64,000 nt of DNA from Boswellia sacra (Eukaryota > Streptophyta > Magnoliopsida > Sapindales > Burseraceae): the NCBI GenBank assembly GCA_013180625.2, contig SNVD02009882.1:357470-421469 (forward strand), given 5' to 3'. Both the position numbers and the translations under genes were made by a program. Under the pieces are notes generated by a model. It searched no databases. It was not told the DNA's origin and worked only from the letters and a program-made list of their open reading frames with translations. Of the stretch, positions 1 to 11,170 are shown in pieces (the first letter of the stretch is position 1; every line of letters begins with the position of its first letter).

Positions 1-1339
1 AAACTACTTAAAGAGTTCCATGACAGCCCTATAGGAGGACATTCGGGGTTACTTAAGACTAAGCGGCTTTCTAGGAAATTCTATTGGACAGGCATGAAGA
101 GAGAAATCAAGGCCTATGTTGAATCATGCAGTGTTTGTCAACAAAATAAAAATTTGGCACTCTCACCAGCTGGTCTCCTCCAACCCCTACCAATTCCCAA
201 TCAAGTTTGGGAAGATCTCTCCACGGACTTCATTGAAGGTTTACCAAAATCGGAAGGATATGACACTATACTGGTTGTGGTGGATAGGTTGAGCAAATAT
301 GGGCATTTCTTGCCCTTAAGACATCCTTTCAATGCTTAAACTGTAGCTGACCTATTAACTAAACAAATTGTTAAACTCCATGGAATTCCACGTTCCATTA
401 TTACGGATAGAGATCGAATCTTTCTCAGCTTATTTTAGGCTGAAATATTTAAGATGCAGGACACTCAGCTTACACGGAGTACAGCCTATCACCCTCAAAC
501 TGATGGACAATCGGAGGTGGTGAACTATTGCCTAGAAACATACCTAAGATGCTTTGTGGCTAGGAAACCTAAACAGTGGTCTAAATGGCTGCATTGGGCT
601 GAATATTGGTATAATACCACTTACCATACCTCAACCAAGACTTCTCCTTTTAGGATCCTCTATGGAAGAGATCCTCCCCCATTGGTTCGATATGGCCAGT
701 CCTCTACTTCAGTTGCATCAATAGAGCATTTACTTGAAGAAAGGGATGCTGTGCTGGATGAGTTAAAGGAGAATTTACAATCAGCTCAAAACAGAATGAA
801 AGAGTTAGCAGATGGAAGGCGACGTGATGTTAAATTCCAAGAAGGGGATCTAGTTTATCTTAAACTACAACCCTATAGGCAACAATCTTTGGCTAGAAGA
901 AGAAATGAGGAGCTGAGTCCAAGGTACTATGGACCTTTTTCAGTAGAGAAAAGGATTGGACAGGTGGCTTATAAACTACAATTACCATATGGATCAGCTG
1001 TGCACCCTGTTTTCCATGTCTCTCAACTTAAGAAAATGGTGGGGAATGCTCCTGTCTCATCTCTTCTTCCCAACCAGTTGAGTTCTACTATGGAATTGGT
1101 GCTGGAACCTGAGGATGTTCTGAATATACGCCACAAATCAAACAGCTCTGGATCTACTAGTGAAGTTCTTATTAAATGGAAAGATCTACCAGATTTTGAG
1201 GCTACTTGGGAGCAATTTGAGTTGGTTAGACAGCAATTTCCTCACTTTCACCTTGAGGACAAGGTGCATGCTTGGGTGGGGGGTAATGATAGACCTCCAA
1301 TTAGATTCACATATGCTAGGCGACATAGCAGGCAGTAAA
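1..1339 (+). pseudogene. Ty3/gypsy chromovirus pol 3' end (integrase + chromodomain), broken
   Basis: This is the C-terminal part of a retrotransposon polyprotein that inserts the element cDNA into the genome; the upstream part lies left of the window. One reading frame is open from base 1. It shows the integrase HHCC zinc-binding region (FHDS, GHSG, CSVCQQ), then the DDE core: the Asp in TDFIEGL, the Asp in ITDRDRIF, and the Glu in TDGQSEVVN. A C-terminal chromodomain follows (EVLIKWKDLPDFEATWEQFE). Two in-frame stops, TAA at 337-339 and TAG at 436-438, both inside the integrase core, make it a pseudogene. The last residues (RPPIRFTYARR) overlap the start of the 3' LTR. It is a relative of the complete element at 15612-20795 but clearly diverged from it. 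The family assignment is secure; the sub-lineage is not. Confidence 0.92.
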
Positions 1340-1660
1340 GCATTGAAGAAATAGGGGCAAATTGGTGAAGCTGGGTTGGTTAGCAGGGAATGATGACTTT
1401 TATTTTTTTCTGTTATGTCTTTTTGTTGTTTTGTGCTGAGTTGGTGAAGTTAGTTAGAGTATAAATAAAAAGGGAAAGAGAGAGAAAAGGGGACATAGAG
1501 AAATCTTAACAAACTTTTGAAAGGAGAGGAAATCTCTTGGAGAGAGGCAGGGCTCTCGAATCACCTGCCAAACAGCTACATATACAACCTGAATTCTTTA
1601 ATCTACATACTATCAGCTCTAATTTTCATTTCTAGTTTCTAAATTCTGTCCAAGATTCAG
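1287..1660 (+). repeat. 3' LTR of the left-edge Ty3 chromovirus
   Basis: A purine-rich tract (GGGTGGGGGGTAA) directly precedes TGATAGACC, the same LTR start used by the related element at 15612-20795, where the LTR also begins inside the last pol codons. Inside lie a TATA-like TATAAATA near 1461 and a stretch around 1536-1575 (GAGAGAGG...GGGCTCTCGAAT) that matches the other family's LTR. The right boundary is uncertain (about 1650-1700) because the partner LTR is off-window. Confidence 0.6.
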
Positions 1661-1699
1661 TGTGTGTGTGAGTGAAAAAAAAAACAGAATCATATCAGA

Positions 1700-2340
1700 T
1701 GTCAAAGGAATAATGTTTATTTCAAAGAGATTTTTGGCCATCCTAAAATGCCGGACTTGTTGGATAACACTCTATGGCTACTGGCAGATTTCCCTGCATA
1801 TTATTCGGAGATATTATGGCCAGTGCTGACTTGGTTGAAGCAAGGTGAGTGTTCTTCACCATCTGGTTTAAATTTCAGTTCACTTTTCATGTTATTGCTC
1901 ACTGTGTATTACTTATATCATGTGGACTTGTATTTATATATATTTGTATTCAGAGGAAACGCCAGACTATTATGAATTTAAAAATCATCAGCTTGTTTAC
2001 TCCTCTTATTGAATTTTTTAATAGAAGCATCCATGCTAGTAAGTCTTAGACTGTTGTCAAGTGAGGACACGGATACATCTGATCCAGATTATGAAAAGCA
2101 ACGTAAAAAGTGACATTGGTAGAAAAGTTCTAAAGATGGAGTACAATGTAAATGTAGTAGGACATCCACATGTGAGATAAACATGTTAATGTTGGGTTCC
2201 TCATCATGCTTGTGTTACATCTTGTGGATGTAAATCTGATAAACGCTGTAACAGAGAAGATAGCCACGTGCAAGGAGAGTTTTGAAGAAAGGAGTGACAA
2301 TTGTTGAATGGCTCAAGTATGATGTAACCTGCTTCAGTAG
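1700..2340 (+). pseudogene. Possible relic of a kinesin-4 (KIN-4) cysteine-rich tail
   Basis: Around 2080-2260 the plus strand can be read, with frameshifts, as an acidic DTDTSDPDYEKQ segment followed by CKCSRTSTC and then CVTSCGCKSDKRCNRE. This cysteine spacing resembles the Cys-rich C-terminal domain of plant kinesin-4/chromokinesin proteins (CxCxxSxC...CxxSCGCxxxKCxNRE). Stops at about 2047 and 2111 and a frameshift between the two cysteine blocks mean it cannot be translated. The 1748-1845 segment before a possible GT donor may be another exon, but I do not recognise it. The call rests on one short motif, so it is tentative. Confidence 0.35.
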
Positions 2341-2759
2341 TTTCTCTACTATACTATCGTGTTGAAGATTTTAAAACTGCTCGTCCTGCAAGGACTATCC
2401 TTCCAACTTGTGTAAGTCTTTAATCCTACCGAGGCTATGTCGATGATTTCTTGTTGAATTAGTTGAAGTCTGCTACTGCATTATTGGATTGTCAATTTTC
2501 TGGAAATTAAAAATTTACTTTTGGTAAGGGCAGAGGTGGTTTCAAAGTAAATTGCACTGTTCAAGTGATGTCTAGCACTTCGATCTACTAGAATTCTGGA
2601 TAATGTCATGGAATTTGGCTTTAAGATGCCCTTCTGGAATCTTTGGACAAGTGAATAGTACTATACATCATTTCTTCTGCTCTTTAATTTGACTAACATT
2701 TCCACCTGTGGTTGCGTAAACATTTCTATTGTTCTGGATTAGTGGGTCTACTTTGCAAT

Positions 2760-5232
2760 GTTTTAATAGTGGTTAGCAATCCTGAAAACAAGGACGAAAA
2801 AACTCAAGAGATGACAGCTTCCTAGTTATGATAGATGAAGAAAGAAGGAATTCCCCGCAATTCAGAAGACATTGAAACCCAAAGAGATGTCCACAATTGA
2901 ACTCTGTCTCATAGGAAGGACATGTCCTCTTCCAACTGATCATCAATAATCCTCTCAAAAATCGTCCGATTTCTTTCCAACCAAACTACCTGAAAAATAG
3001 TCATCCTTGCACAGTTCCATAAAACAAGGGCTTTTTTCTCTCCCCTAAAGGTACAATGATTCTCAACCAATAAAGTAAAATAATAGTTTGGTGCAGCCTA
3101 ACCCAACTTAGCTTTACAAAAAAGAGAGTTCCATAACCACAAAGCGTCAATGCAGTGAAGAAAAAGATGATTACTACTTTCAAGCTTTTTCTTGCACAAA
3201 ATACACTATTGAGGAGACAAACATTGTTTAGGATTTCTTTTTCGTAGAATATCATTAGTGTTGATCTTATTGTGAGCTAATGGACCACACTAGAATTTTG
3301 ACTTTGCAAGGAACCTTTGCTTTCCAAATCTTCAAAAAAGGCTCAAAATTAGAAAGAGATAGAGTCATCCACCAGCCAATTAAAGTAAGATTTACAAGAG
3401 AATTCACCTAATTTTGACAAATTCGAAGCTCTTGTGTCTGACTTACTTTGATTAAGAGAAACATCCTCAAGAAGAGCAAGAAGATCAGCTTGGACAACCA
3501 TTTCTCTGTCATTCAAATTCCTTGTGAAATTAAAATTCAAATGATGACACTGATGAGAGGGCAGGGAAGTCAGCTTACTAGCAAAATTGCGAGGCCCGGA
3601 TAACCTATAAAGTCTTGGAAAGAAAAAACATAAAGGAGAGTTGCCTAACCCTTGATCCTTCCAAAATCTGATGTTGTCCCCTTTTCTAACCACAAACCTC
3701 ACATTAACGAGAAAAAGACAACTGCTTTGAGAAATAACAGTCTATGGACATCTACTTGAACCCCTTAAAGCAACATTAGAATCTCACCCATTGTCTTGGA
3801 GTCCATATTTGCTGCGTATAACAGCACGCCAAAGAGAGTTTTCTTTCCTTAGGAAATCTGCACAGCCATTTTTGTAACAAAGCCAAATTCCTTCTAATGA
3901 GATTACCCACCCTTAGCCCCCCTTTGCTTAGAGGCTGAGAAACAATCTTCCAGCTGATTAAATGACTTTTCTTTTCTTCTCCAACACCGTCCCAAAGGAA
4001 GTCTCTCATAGATTTCTCAATTCTATTAGCAATATTAATAGGAATCTTGAAAAGAGATAAGGAATAACTTAGAAGGCTTGATAAAGCTGCTTGAATTAGA
4101 GCAAGTCTCCCCCCTTTGAGAGGAAAGCCTTTTTCAAAACTTCTAGGCTTTTTTCCACCTTTTCAACCACAGGAGCCCAAAAAGACTCGACTCTAGGATT
4201 GCCGCCTAGTGGTAAGCCCAAATATTTCAAAGGTCAGCCACCCACTCTACAACCAATGATTCTAGCTAGGAGATCAATTTTATCCTCTTGAGAATTTATC
4301 CCCACAATAACACTTTTGGATGGATTGATTTTGAGCCCAAAAAAGCTATAAAAAGTTTCCAAAACTGAGTGAAGATTTAAAAATTTTTTCTCATCTCTTG
4401 AATAAAAAAAAATGGATCATCAGCAAAATTGGATCATCAGCAAATTGTAAATGAGAAATCACAATGCCTTGCCTACCAGTGGCTAAACCTTCCACAAGAT
4501 TAGTTTCAATAGGTTTGTCTAGTAGACGGCTTAAACAATAAGCAACCGAAGTGAATAAAAAGGGTGAAAGGGGATCACCTTGTCTAAGCCCTCTAGTAGC
4601 CCCAAAATCTCCTCGAGGACGACCATTGATGGAGACAAAAAAATTTGTGCTCTTCAAGCACCCTTTAATCCAGGTTCTTTATTTACTACCAAAACCCTTT
4701 GCATACAAGATAATATCCAAGAAGCCCCAATCCACATTATCATAGGCTTTGGCAAAGTTGATCTTGTACAAGATTCCTTTTTTTCTTCTTCCTAAATTCT
4801 TCAACCACCTCATTAGCAATTGAAACTGCATCAAGAATTTGTCTCCCCTTTACAAAAGCTGCTTGAGCAGCTGCAATGGTATCTCCCAAGACCTCTCTTA
4901 GCCTTGAAGAAAGAACTTTGCTCACCACCTTGTAAAGACTAGAGACTAGGCTAATAGGTCTAAAACTCACCAATCTTCAAGGAGTTAGTTCTTTATTTTG
5001 GAATCAAGCATATGAAGTCTAATTATCAATTGCATTAATTACTCCGTTTTGCCAAAAGTCTTCAAAAAGAGCCAACAAATCTTCCTTCATAATCTCCCAA
5101 CATTCTTGATAGGGAGCCATAGAGTAACCATCAGGGCCAGGGGAATTATTTTTGTTGCAAGAAAAAATGGCTCTTTTAATCTCTTTGTCCTCGAATGGCC
5201 TTTCAAGCCAAGAGGCTTTATTCATGTCCAAT
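2760..5232 (-). pseudogene. LINE (L1-type) ORF2 relic, 3' part: reverse transcriptase and zinc-finger tail
   Basis: Read right to left, this is the 3' two-thirds of a non-LTR retrotransposon ORF2. Pieces in order: the pre-RT segment with KNNSPGPDG (about 5140), RT blocks FRPISLVSSLYKVVSK and AFVKGRQILDA (4970-4820), GLRQGDPLSPFLF (4590), and the active-site block HLQFADDPILL (about 4440). After these come the SWKIVSQPLSKGGLRVGN segment (near 3900), typical of plant LINEs, and a zf-RVT-like tail ending with WLERNR near 2960. Frameshifts separate nearly every block, so it is dead. In the palm motif FADD is kept. The 5' side is continued at 9376-9990 beyond an inserted hAT element. No clear poly(A) tail or target duplication was found at the 3' end. 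Confidence 0.9.
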
Positions 5233-5244
5233 TAGGATTGGCAA
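5225..5244. repeat. Left 8-bp target duplication and hAT terminal repeat
   Basis: TGTCCAAT (5225-5232) followed by the TIR TAGGATTGGCAA (5233-5244). Confidence 0.88.
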
Positions 5245-5739
5245 AATGATCCGCCGGGTCTGGGGCCCTGGTGTGATCTGTGTTTTAAGGGCGGGTCTTG
5301 ACCCTTTTTTTTAATTTAGGGGCGGGTTTGGGTCCCCAAAGTTATTGACCCGTTCGGGGCGGGTCTAGGCCCGGGTCTACCCTCTAACCCTGTTTGACCC
5401 GCCCCGCCCCGCCCCGCCACGCACCGCACCGCCCCGCCCTGCCTTGCACAGTATTAGGACGTATATGAAAAAAATTAAAGTATTTGAACTTACATATAAT
5501 TTTTAGGGGTGATTGATATGAATTATAATATTTTAGAATACCGTGTAATTTTACTAGACTATAGCATCAGTCATCAAATTTTTCTTCAATTTCCATGTTT
5601 TATTAGATATTTATGATAGCAAGTTTGTTTTCTTCTTGCATGTTTGTTTATTTTTTTAGAAAAATTGAAAAAATGGACATGATTAGGGGCCCTTAGTTAA
5701 ATATGAAGCAAAAAGGCAAAAAAACAAAGCTAAAACAAG

Positions 5740-6055
5740 CAACCTGACAAAACGCCCGACAAAACTCGACAAACTCGACAAAACTCGACAAACTCGACAA
5801 AACTCAATAGAGCTCAACACAAGCTTTCACTCGACATGTTGAGTGTCGGATACATGGTTTGAGATATCTATATGTCGGTTTTCACGTATCTGACACTCGA
5901 CATGTCGGATGAAAGTTTGTGTCGAGTGTCGGATGATGCATCCGACACGCGATGTCTTCAAAAATAGACTAATATCGAGTGTCGGTTGTGAATCCGACAC
6001 GACTCGACATGTAAGTGTCGAGTGTCGAGTGTCGAGAAATCCGACACTGGGAAAA
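5740..6055. repeat. ACTCGACA-type short repeats inside the hAT 5' region
   Basis: From 5760 the sequence ACTCGACAAA recurs four or five times head to tail. It is followed to 6050 by direct and inverted copies of GTCGAGTGTCGGAT and CGACACTCGACATGTCG. Several pairs form short palindromes. The same motif family appears at 10340-11165 and 41394-41895. Position between the hAT end and its gene suggests subterminal transposase-binding repeats, but this is inference. Confidence 0.75.
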
Positions 6056-6673
6056 TTACGTTTCTTGGTAGTTTCAGCAAATTTTTTGATTAATTCTTCA
6101 GCATTTGAGTATTTAATTTCTCGCTGTTTGAATCAACTTTTGCATTTGCGATTGCTGCAGCTCTGCTCTTTTCTCTGCATTTCATTTTCCTCTGCTCTTT
6201 CTCTGCTCTCTTTGGCAATCTGATTTAGACAATTAGTTGGAACTCTTACGTTTGTTGCAGCTCTTTTGCTCTCTGCTCTCTCTTTTACAGATTTCTGAGC
6301 TATTTCTAGGTAATTTACATTTTTCACTTTTCCGTTTCTGTTCAATTTTTGTTTGATTAGGGTTTTCTCAATTTACTGTGTTTGCCTCGCAAGCATTTGA
6401 AATTTCTATCTGTTTATTGCGAGATAATCAATTTCATCACAGTATTTATTGTATTTATTATGGGATAAGCATTTGATTGCTGCAATGAATTTTTCATCGA
6501 GTCCAGGTCTAGGACAATGTCTTTTTATATATATGATATGTAGAATTAACCTAGATGGGATATGATATGTGAACATGATTCCATCTAGTTGTTAGGATAA
6601 TCTATGTGCATGTAATTATAGATGTGATTTTTGTAGGTAAACAATATCTTCACAATCAAAACAAGAAGTGGGG

Positions 6674-8918
6674 ATGTCAAATGCCCTAAATTGTAGAGGT
6701 GATTTAAACATGGATAAAGATTCTGAAGATGTTGCTATATCCACTAGTAAGAGACGGCTAGAAGATGATGATGATGAATTGTCTCAACATAGTAAAAAGT
6801 CTAGGACAACATCACAAGTTTGACAACATTTTACAAAGTTAGTTGTTGATGGAGTACCAAAAGCATGTTGTAACCATTGTGCCACAAAATTAGTTGCTAG
6901 GACGTCGGATGGCACCTCCCATTTAAGTAAGCATTTGAAGAGATGTCATCGAGCTAATCAACTAACCAGGGAACAAAGCATTTTGAAATTCCAAAAACAA
7001 AGTGATGGAACTCTTACAAACTTGGTATGTCATGATAAAGATGCTTTTGATAAAGATGTTTGTAAGAGTCTGGTTGCAAAAATGATTGTTTTGCATGAAC
7101 TTCCATTGCGGTTTGTTGAGTATGAGGGCTTTAGGGAAATGATGAATTATGCCCAACCTTTGTTTGGTACCATAAGTAGAAACACATTGAAGAATGAAAT
7201 ATTCAAGTTGTTTGAAAGTGAGAAAGGGAAGACAATGGAATTATTGGAAAACATACAAGGAAGGATAGTTATAACAACCGACATGTGGACTTCTAGCAAC
7301 CAAAAGAAAGGATATATGGTTATAATAGCCCATTTCATTGACAATTCATGGAAACTCCGTAATCGGATTTTTAGGTATGTTTAAAAGTTGCAATTTTATC
7401 TTACTTTATTAATTTGTTTATATTAAATATAGTTTCTAATAATTTTATGTTTATAATTGTTAGGTTTGTATATGTGCCAGCCCCACATACGGCTGAATGT
7501 CTTAGAAAAGTGTTGGTTGATTGCTTGTATGATTGGAATTTGGAAAGGAAATTATCTACTTTACCTGTAAATAATTGTTCTACCAATGATGTTATGATAA
7601 AGCAAGTACTTGATAAATTGGGTGATAGGCATTTGATGTTGCGTGGGAAACTTTTTCACATGCGGTCTTGTGCTCATATATTGAACCTAATAGTTAAAGA
7701 TGGGTTAGAAGTGATTAGAAATGGCATTGAGAAGGTTAGGGATAGTGTTGCTTTTTGGACATCTACACCTAAGAGAATGGAAAAGTTTGAGGAGAATGCA
7801 CATCACTTGAAAGTGATATTTAATAAGACATTGTCTCTTGATTGTAAAACTAGGTGGAACTCTACCTACAAGATGTTGAGTATAGCTTTAGCCTATAAAG
7901 ATGTGTTTGTTCGTTTGAAGGAGCGTGATAGTCAATATATAGATTTGCCTAAGGAAGAGGAGTGGGCAGTAGCAAAACTTGTGTGTAATCATTTGAAAAA
8001 GTTCTATAGGTTGACTGAAATATTTTCTGGAACAAATTATCCCACAGCAAACAAGTTTTTTTCAAAAATTGGTGAGTTAAGATTATTTTTGAGCTCTTGG
8101 CTTACGTCTCCTTCTAAAAAGATTAAGGAAATGACTAATGCAATGACTGAAAAGTTTGAAAAGTATTAGAATGTTATCCATGGAGTGTTAGCTGTGGCTG
8201 TGGTTTTAGATCCTAGATGTAAAATGGTGATGGTAGAGTTTTTATAGAAGAAGATTTAAGGAGATGATGCTTTTGAGCATATTGAGGGAGTACGTACTAT
8301 TTGTGAAGATTTGGTGATAGATTATCAATGTAGACTTAGTTTACGTAATGAGTCAAGCGAATTTATTGCAAATTTACCAAATCCAGGAGGTGTTAGTGTT
8401 ACAGGAGACGGTGTATCAAGTGAGTTTGATATTGAATAAGAAAATTTAAAGAAAGCACTAATATGGGATTGCAAAAGAAGTCTGAGCTTGATATTTATTT
8501 GGAGGATCATGTAGTTAGTGGTCCTGACTTTGATGTTTTATTTTGGTGGAAGATGAATAAAAGTAAGTTTCCTGTATTGTTCACTATTGCTAGAGATGTT
8601 TTGGCTATCCAAGTATCCACAGTTCCATTTGAATCCGCTTTTAGCACAAGTGGTAGAGTTTTGAGTTCACATCGTAGTAGACTTCTTCCTGACACATTGG
8701 AGGCATCAATATGTAGCCAAAATTGGTTATGGCTAAAAACGCGAGGTATAAGCTTCAATATACTATGTTTATTTTATTGATTATTATAACTTTATTGAAT
8801 TTCCTTATTTAGTTATTAATTTGGTTATTATATGTTTCTAGGTGTAATTCCTCAAGAAGAGATGCTTGGAGAGGAAACATTGGATGATGAAGGAGGAAGT
8901 TCAATGACATCTTTGTGA
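6674..8918 (+). pseudogene. hAT transposase (RICESLEEPER/DAYSLEEPER-like), broken
   Basis: This would encode the DNA-binding transposase of the surrounding element. The frame starts at ATG 6674 with a basic, acidic-rich leader and meets TGA at 6821-6823. It continues in the same frame into a BED-type zinc finger (CCNHCATK...SHLSKHLKRCH, about 6870-6950). The catalytic core begins with ITTDMWTSSNQKKG (7273-7313). An intron with GT/AG ends runs about 7375-7463. The next exon has the CKTRWNSTYKM block (7847-7877) and reaches a TAG at 8167-8169 where family members usually have Trp. More stops follow near 8247, 8258 and 8439, then a frameshift. The C-terminal hATC dimerisation domain (VPFESAFSTSGRVLSSHRSR, 8625-8680) is well preserved, and a last exon ends at TGA 8916-8918. 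The multiple stops make the protein non-functional. Confidence 0.92.
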
Positions 8919-9355
8919 GGTTGTTTCGTTGGAGTGTTAATTGTAGGAAGTTGATTTTGTGTGCTATCAACTTGTTGGTTTGGTTTCGTTAAAGTGTTGA
9001 CATTATTTTATTTACTTGTTACTATGTTGGTATTGGTATGTTTTTTATTGTTGTGAGTTGTTTACTTAGATGTGTTTATCGTTGTCGTCATTTACTTGTT
9101 GATTTTGTTTGTTGTTGACTTGGTATTGTTTGTTGAATTATTGTTTACTTGGAAATTTTAGATTTTAAATGGAATAATGGTTTTTTAGTTGTTGATGCTT
9201 GTGTGTATGTATGATTTTAGTTTGAAGATATATTATCTTCAAACTTGTTAAAAAATTGGCATAATTGTGTACTTCACATAGAATGGGGGTGGTTATGCAA
9301 TTTTATAGGGGTGGGGCAGGGCTGGGCTGGGTACTACCCGCCCCGCCCAGCCCCA

Positions 9356-9375
9356 TTGCCAACCCTATGTCTAAT
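9356..9375. repeat. Right hAT terminal repeat and 8-bp target duplication
   Basis: TTGCCAACCCTA (9356-9367) is the inverted copy of the left end, followed by TGTCTAAT (9368-9375), which matches the left duplication at 7 of 8 positions. Confidence 0.88.
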
Positions 9376-9990
9376 GGACACCAATCGAACCCTTGAATTG
9401 AAATCTTACTCCGTTATCCTTAGAGTAAAGATTTTTGAAATACTCTTTTAAGTATTTCCTTCTCAATGCTACCCTCATCTTCCACCATTTCACAGTTGCT
9501 ATTTTCAAGTTTAGAAATAACGTTTCTATTTCTTTTCCCATTTAAAATTCTATGGAACAATTTGGAGTTGTTATCCCACTCTTTTGCCCACTGAATTTTA
9601 GATTTTTGCCTCCAAAGAATTTCTTCTTTTAGCAAAATCGCGTGAAACTTGAATTTCAAGGTTGCTCTCTCGGCTATAACCTCTTCATTAAGTCAATTTT
9701 CACCCTCGAGATATCCAAAACAGCCAGCCTAGCTTCAATAGCTCTCTTTTCCTGATTAATGTTACCGAAAACTTCATTATTCCAAACTTTGAGCCTCAAT
9801 TTAATCAATTCAAGTTTTTTAATGTATTTAAAACCTGCCCGTCCTTCAACTTCGGTTTCGTTCCACCAAACTTCAAAAAAATTTTTAGACAGGTTGTGTT
9901 CCAACCACGTATTTTCAAACCGAAAAGGACAAAGGCCCTATTTCAAAGAATACTGGAAAAGAATTTTTTTATCTTTATTGGCGTGAAAGT
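9376..9990 (-). pseudogene. LINE (L1-type) ORF2 relic, 5' part
   Basis: This continues the LINE at 2760-5232 on the other side of the hAT element. Read right to left it gives FRFENTWLEHNL, WWNETEVEGRAG, KLRLKVWNNEVFGNI and KIQWAKEWDNNSKLFHR. These are the conserved blocks between endonuclease and reverse transcriptase in plant L1-like elements. At its left end the frame reads FKGFDWCPLD and flows, across a single copy of the target duplication, into MNKASWLERPF at 5231. The endonuclease is missing or unrecognisable upstream of about 9990. A frameshift near 9660 separates two open pieces. Confidence 0.88.
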
Positions 9991-10319
9991 CTTAACCCTA
10001 CCCATCGTTGTCCTCCTTTCCATTGCCTGGTTCTTGAAATAGACCATTAATAACGAATTTCCCCTCTTATAAGAACTCATCTTTTTTGGACTCCACATCC
10101 TTAATGCTAACTTCCTTTGCCTCTGTCAATATTTCACTATTGGAATTGCCAAGATGCTGCCATTTTCCTTGTTAAGGATAAACGCAACTTCCTCAAGGGT
10201 CAAAGGCGGTTCTTCAAAATAATCATTTTTAGAAACCGAGAGAACTTTAGCCTAATGATCTCAACCCTCTTTTAACTTCGGTTTGACTTTTAACAGAGAA
10301 TTACATGACTTCGTGTCTG

Positions 10320-11170
10320 AATTAGATTCGCCTGCATAGTTCGAGTAGCTTAGATTTACGCAAACGACACTCGACGTCCCTTCGTTTTCAAGACATTGAG
10401 AGTCGGTTTTGTGAATCTAAGTGGCTTTAAGCTAGGCAGACAAATCCGACAATGAAACTAAGTCGTTTTGGGTATCCACATACAACAAGTCTGACACTTA
10501 ACAATACCATACTATCGGATCTCGGCCACTTCGGATGTCGAATACTCAAAACGACATAGTTTCATTGTTAAATTCATTTGCCTAGTTTCGAACAACTTAG
10601 ATTTACACAATTGACACTTGACGTTCGTTCGTTTCCAAGAAATTGAGTATCAGTTGTGTAAATCTAAGTTACTCAAAGTTAGGTAGATGAATCCGACAAT
10701 GAAATTATGTCATTTTTTAGTATCCACATACGATAGGTCCGATGCTTGATAAAGCCATAGTGTCCAATGTCGGGTACTCAAAATGACATAGTTTCATTGT
10801 CGGATTCTTCTGCTTAGTGTTGATAGTTTCATTGTCGGATTCTTCTGCTTAGTGTTGAGCAACTTAGATTTACACAACCGACATTCGACGTCCCTTAGTT
10901 TCCAAGATAGCAGGTGTCGGTTTCATGATGATCGACAATTGGTTGCCAGATTCAAGTAACCGACACTCATTAACATGGAACGACATGTCATCGAGCGTTG
11001 GATACTTGAACTATCAGGAATCAGACATCGGTTTTCGTGAAACCGACACTCGATGACTTGAAAACGAAGGAACATCGAGTGTCGATTACCAAATCTGACA
11101 CGCGATAGCGGAAACCCAAATGCGATTGAGCGTCGAGCGCCAGAGCAGAGAAACGATCCGACACTCGCTA
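10320..11170. repeat. Tandem/palindromic repeat block, about 250-266 bp spacing, ACTCGACA family
   Basis: The anchor ACTTAGATTTACACAA (first copy slightly different) recurs at about 10347, 10593 and 10859. Each anchor is followed by a CGACACTCGACGTCC-like stretch; in the first two copies an inverted partner (TTGTGTAAATCTAAGT) follows, so these units are imperfect palindromes. A 35-bp segment is duplicated head to tail at 10788-10822 and 10823-10857. From 10930 to 11165 the shorter CGACACTCGAT/ATCGAGTGTCG motifs continue. No coding potential is apparent. Confidence 0.75.

Larger units (their letters stand above)
5233..9367. mobile_element. hAT DNA transposon (defective, nearly full length)
   Basis: The element starts TAGGATTGGCAA and ends TTGCCAACCCTA, a 12-bp terminal inverted repeat with one mismatch. 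It is flanked by an 8-bp target duplication, TGTCCAAT on the left (5225-5232) and TGTCTAAT on the right (9368-9375), one mismatch. Length (about 4.1 kb), TIR and 8-bp duplication are typical of hAT elements. It carries a broken transposase gene and GC-rich subterminal blocks at 5248-5450 and 9305-9355. It sits inside a LINE relic, so it is the younger of the two. The transposase is damaged, so it could move only with enzyme supplied in trans. Confidence 0.93.
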
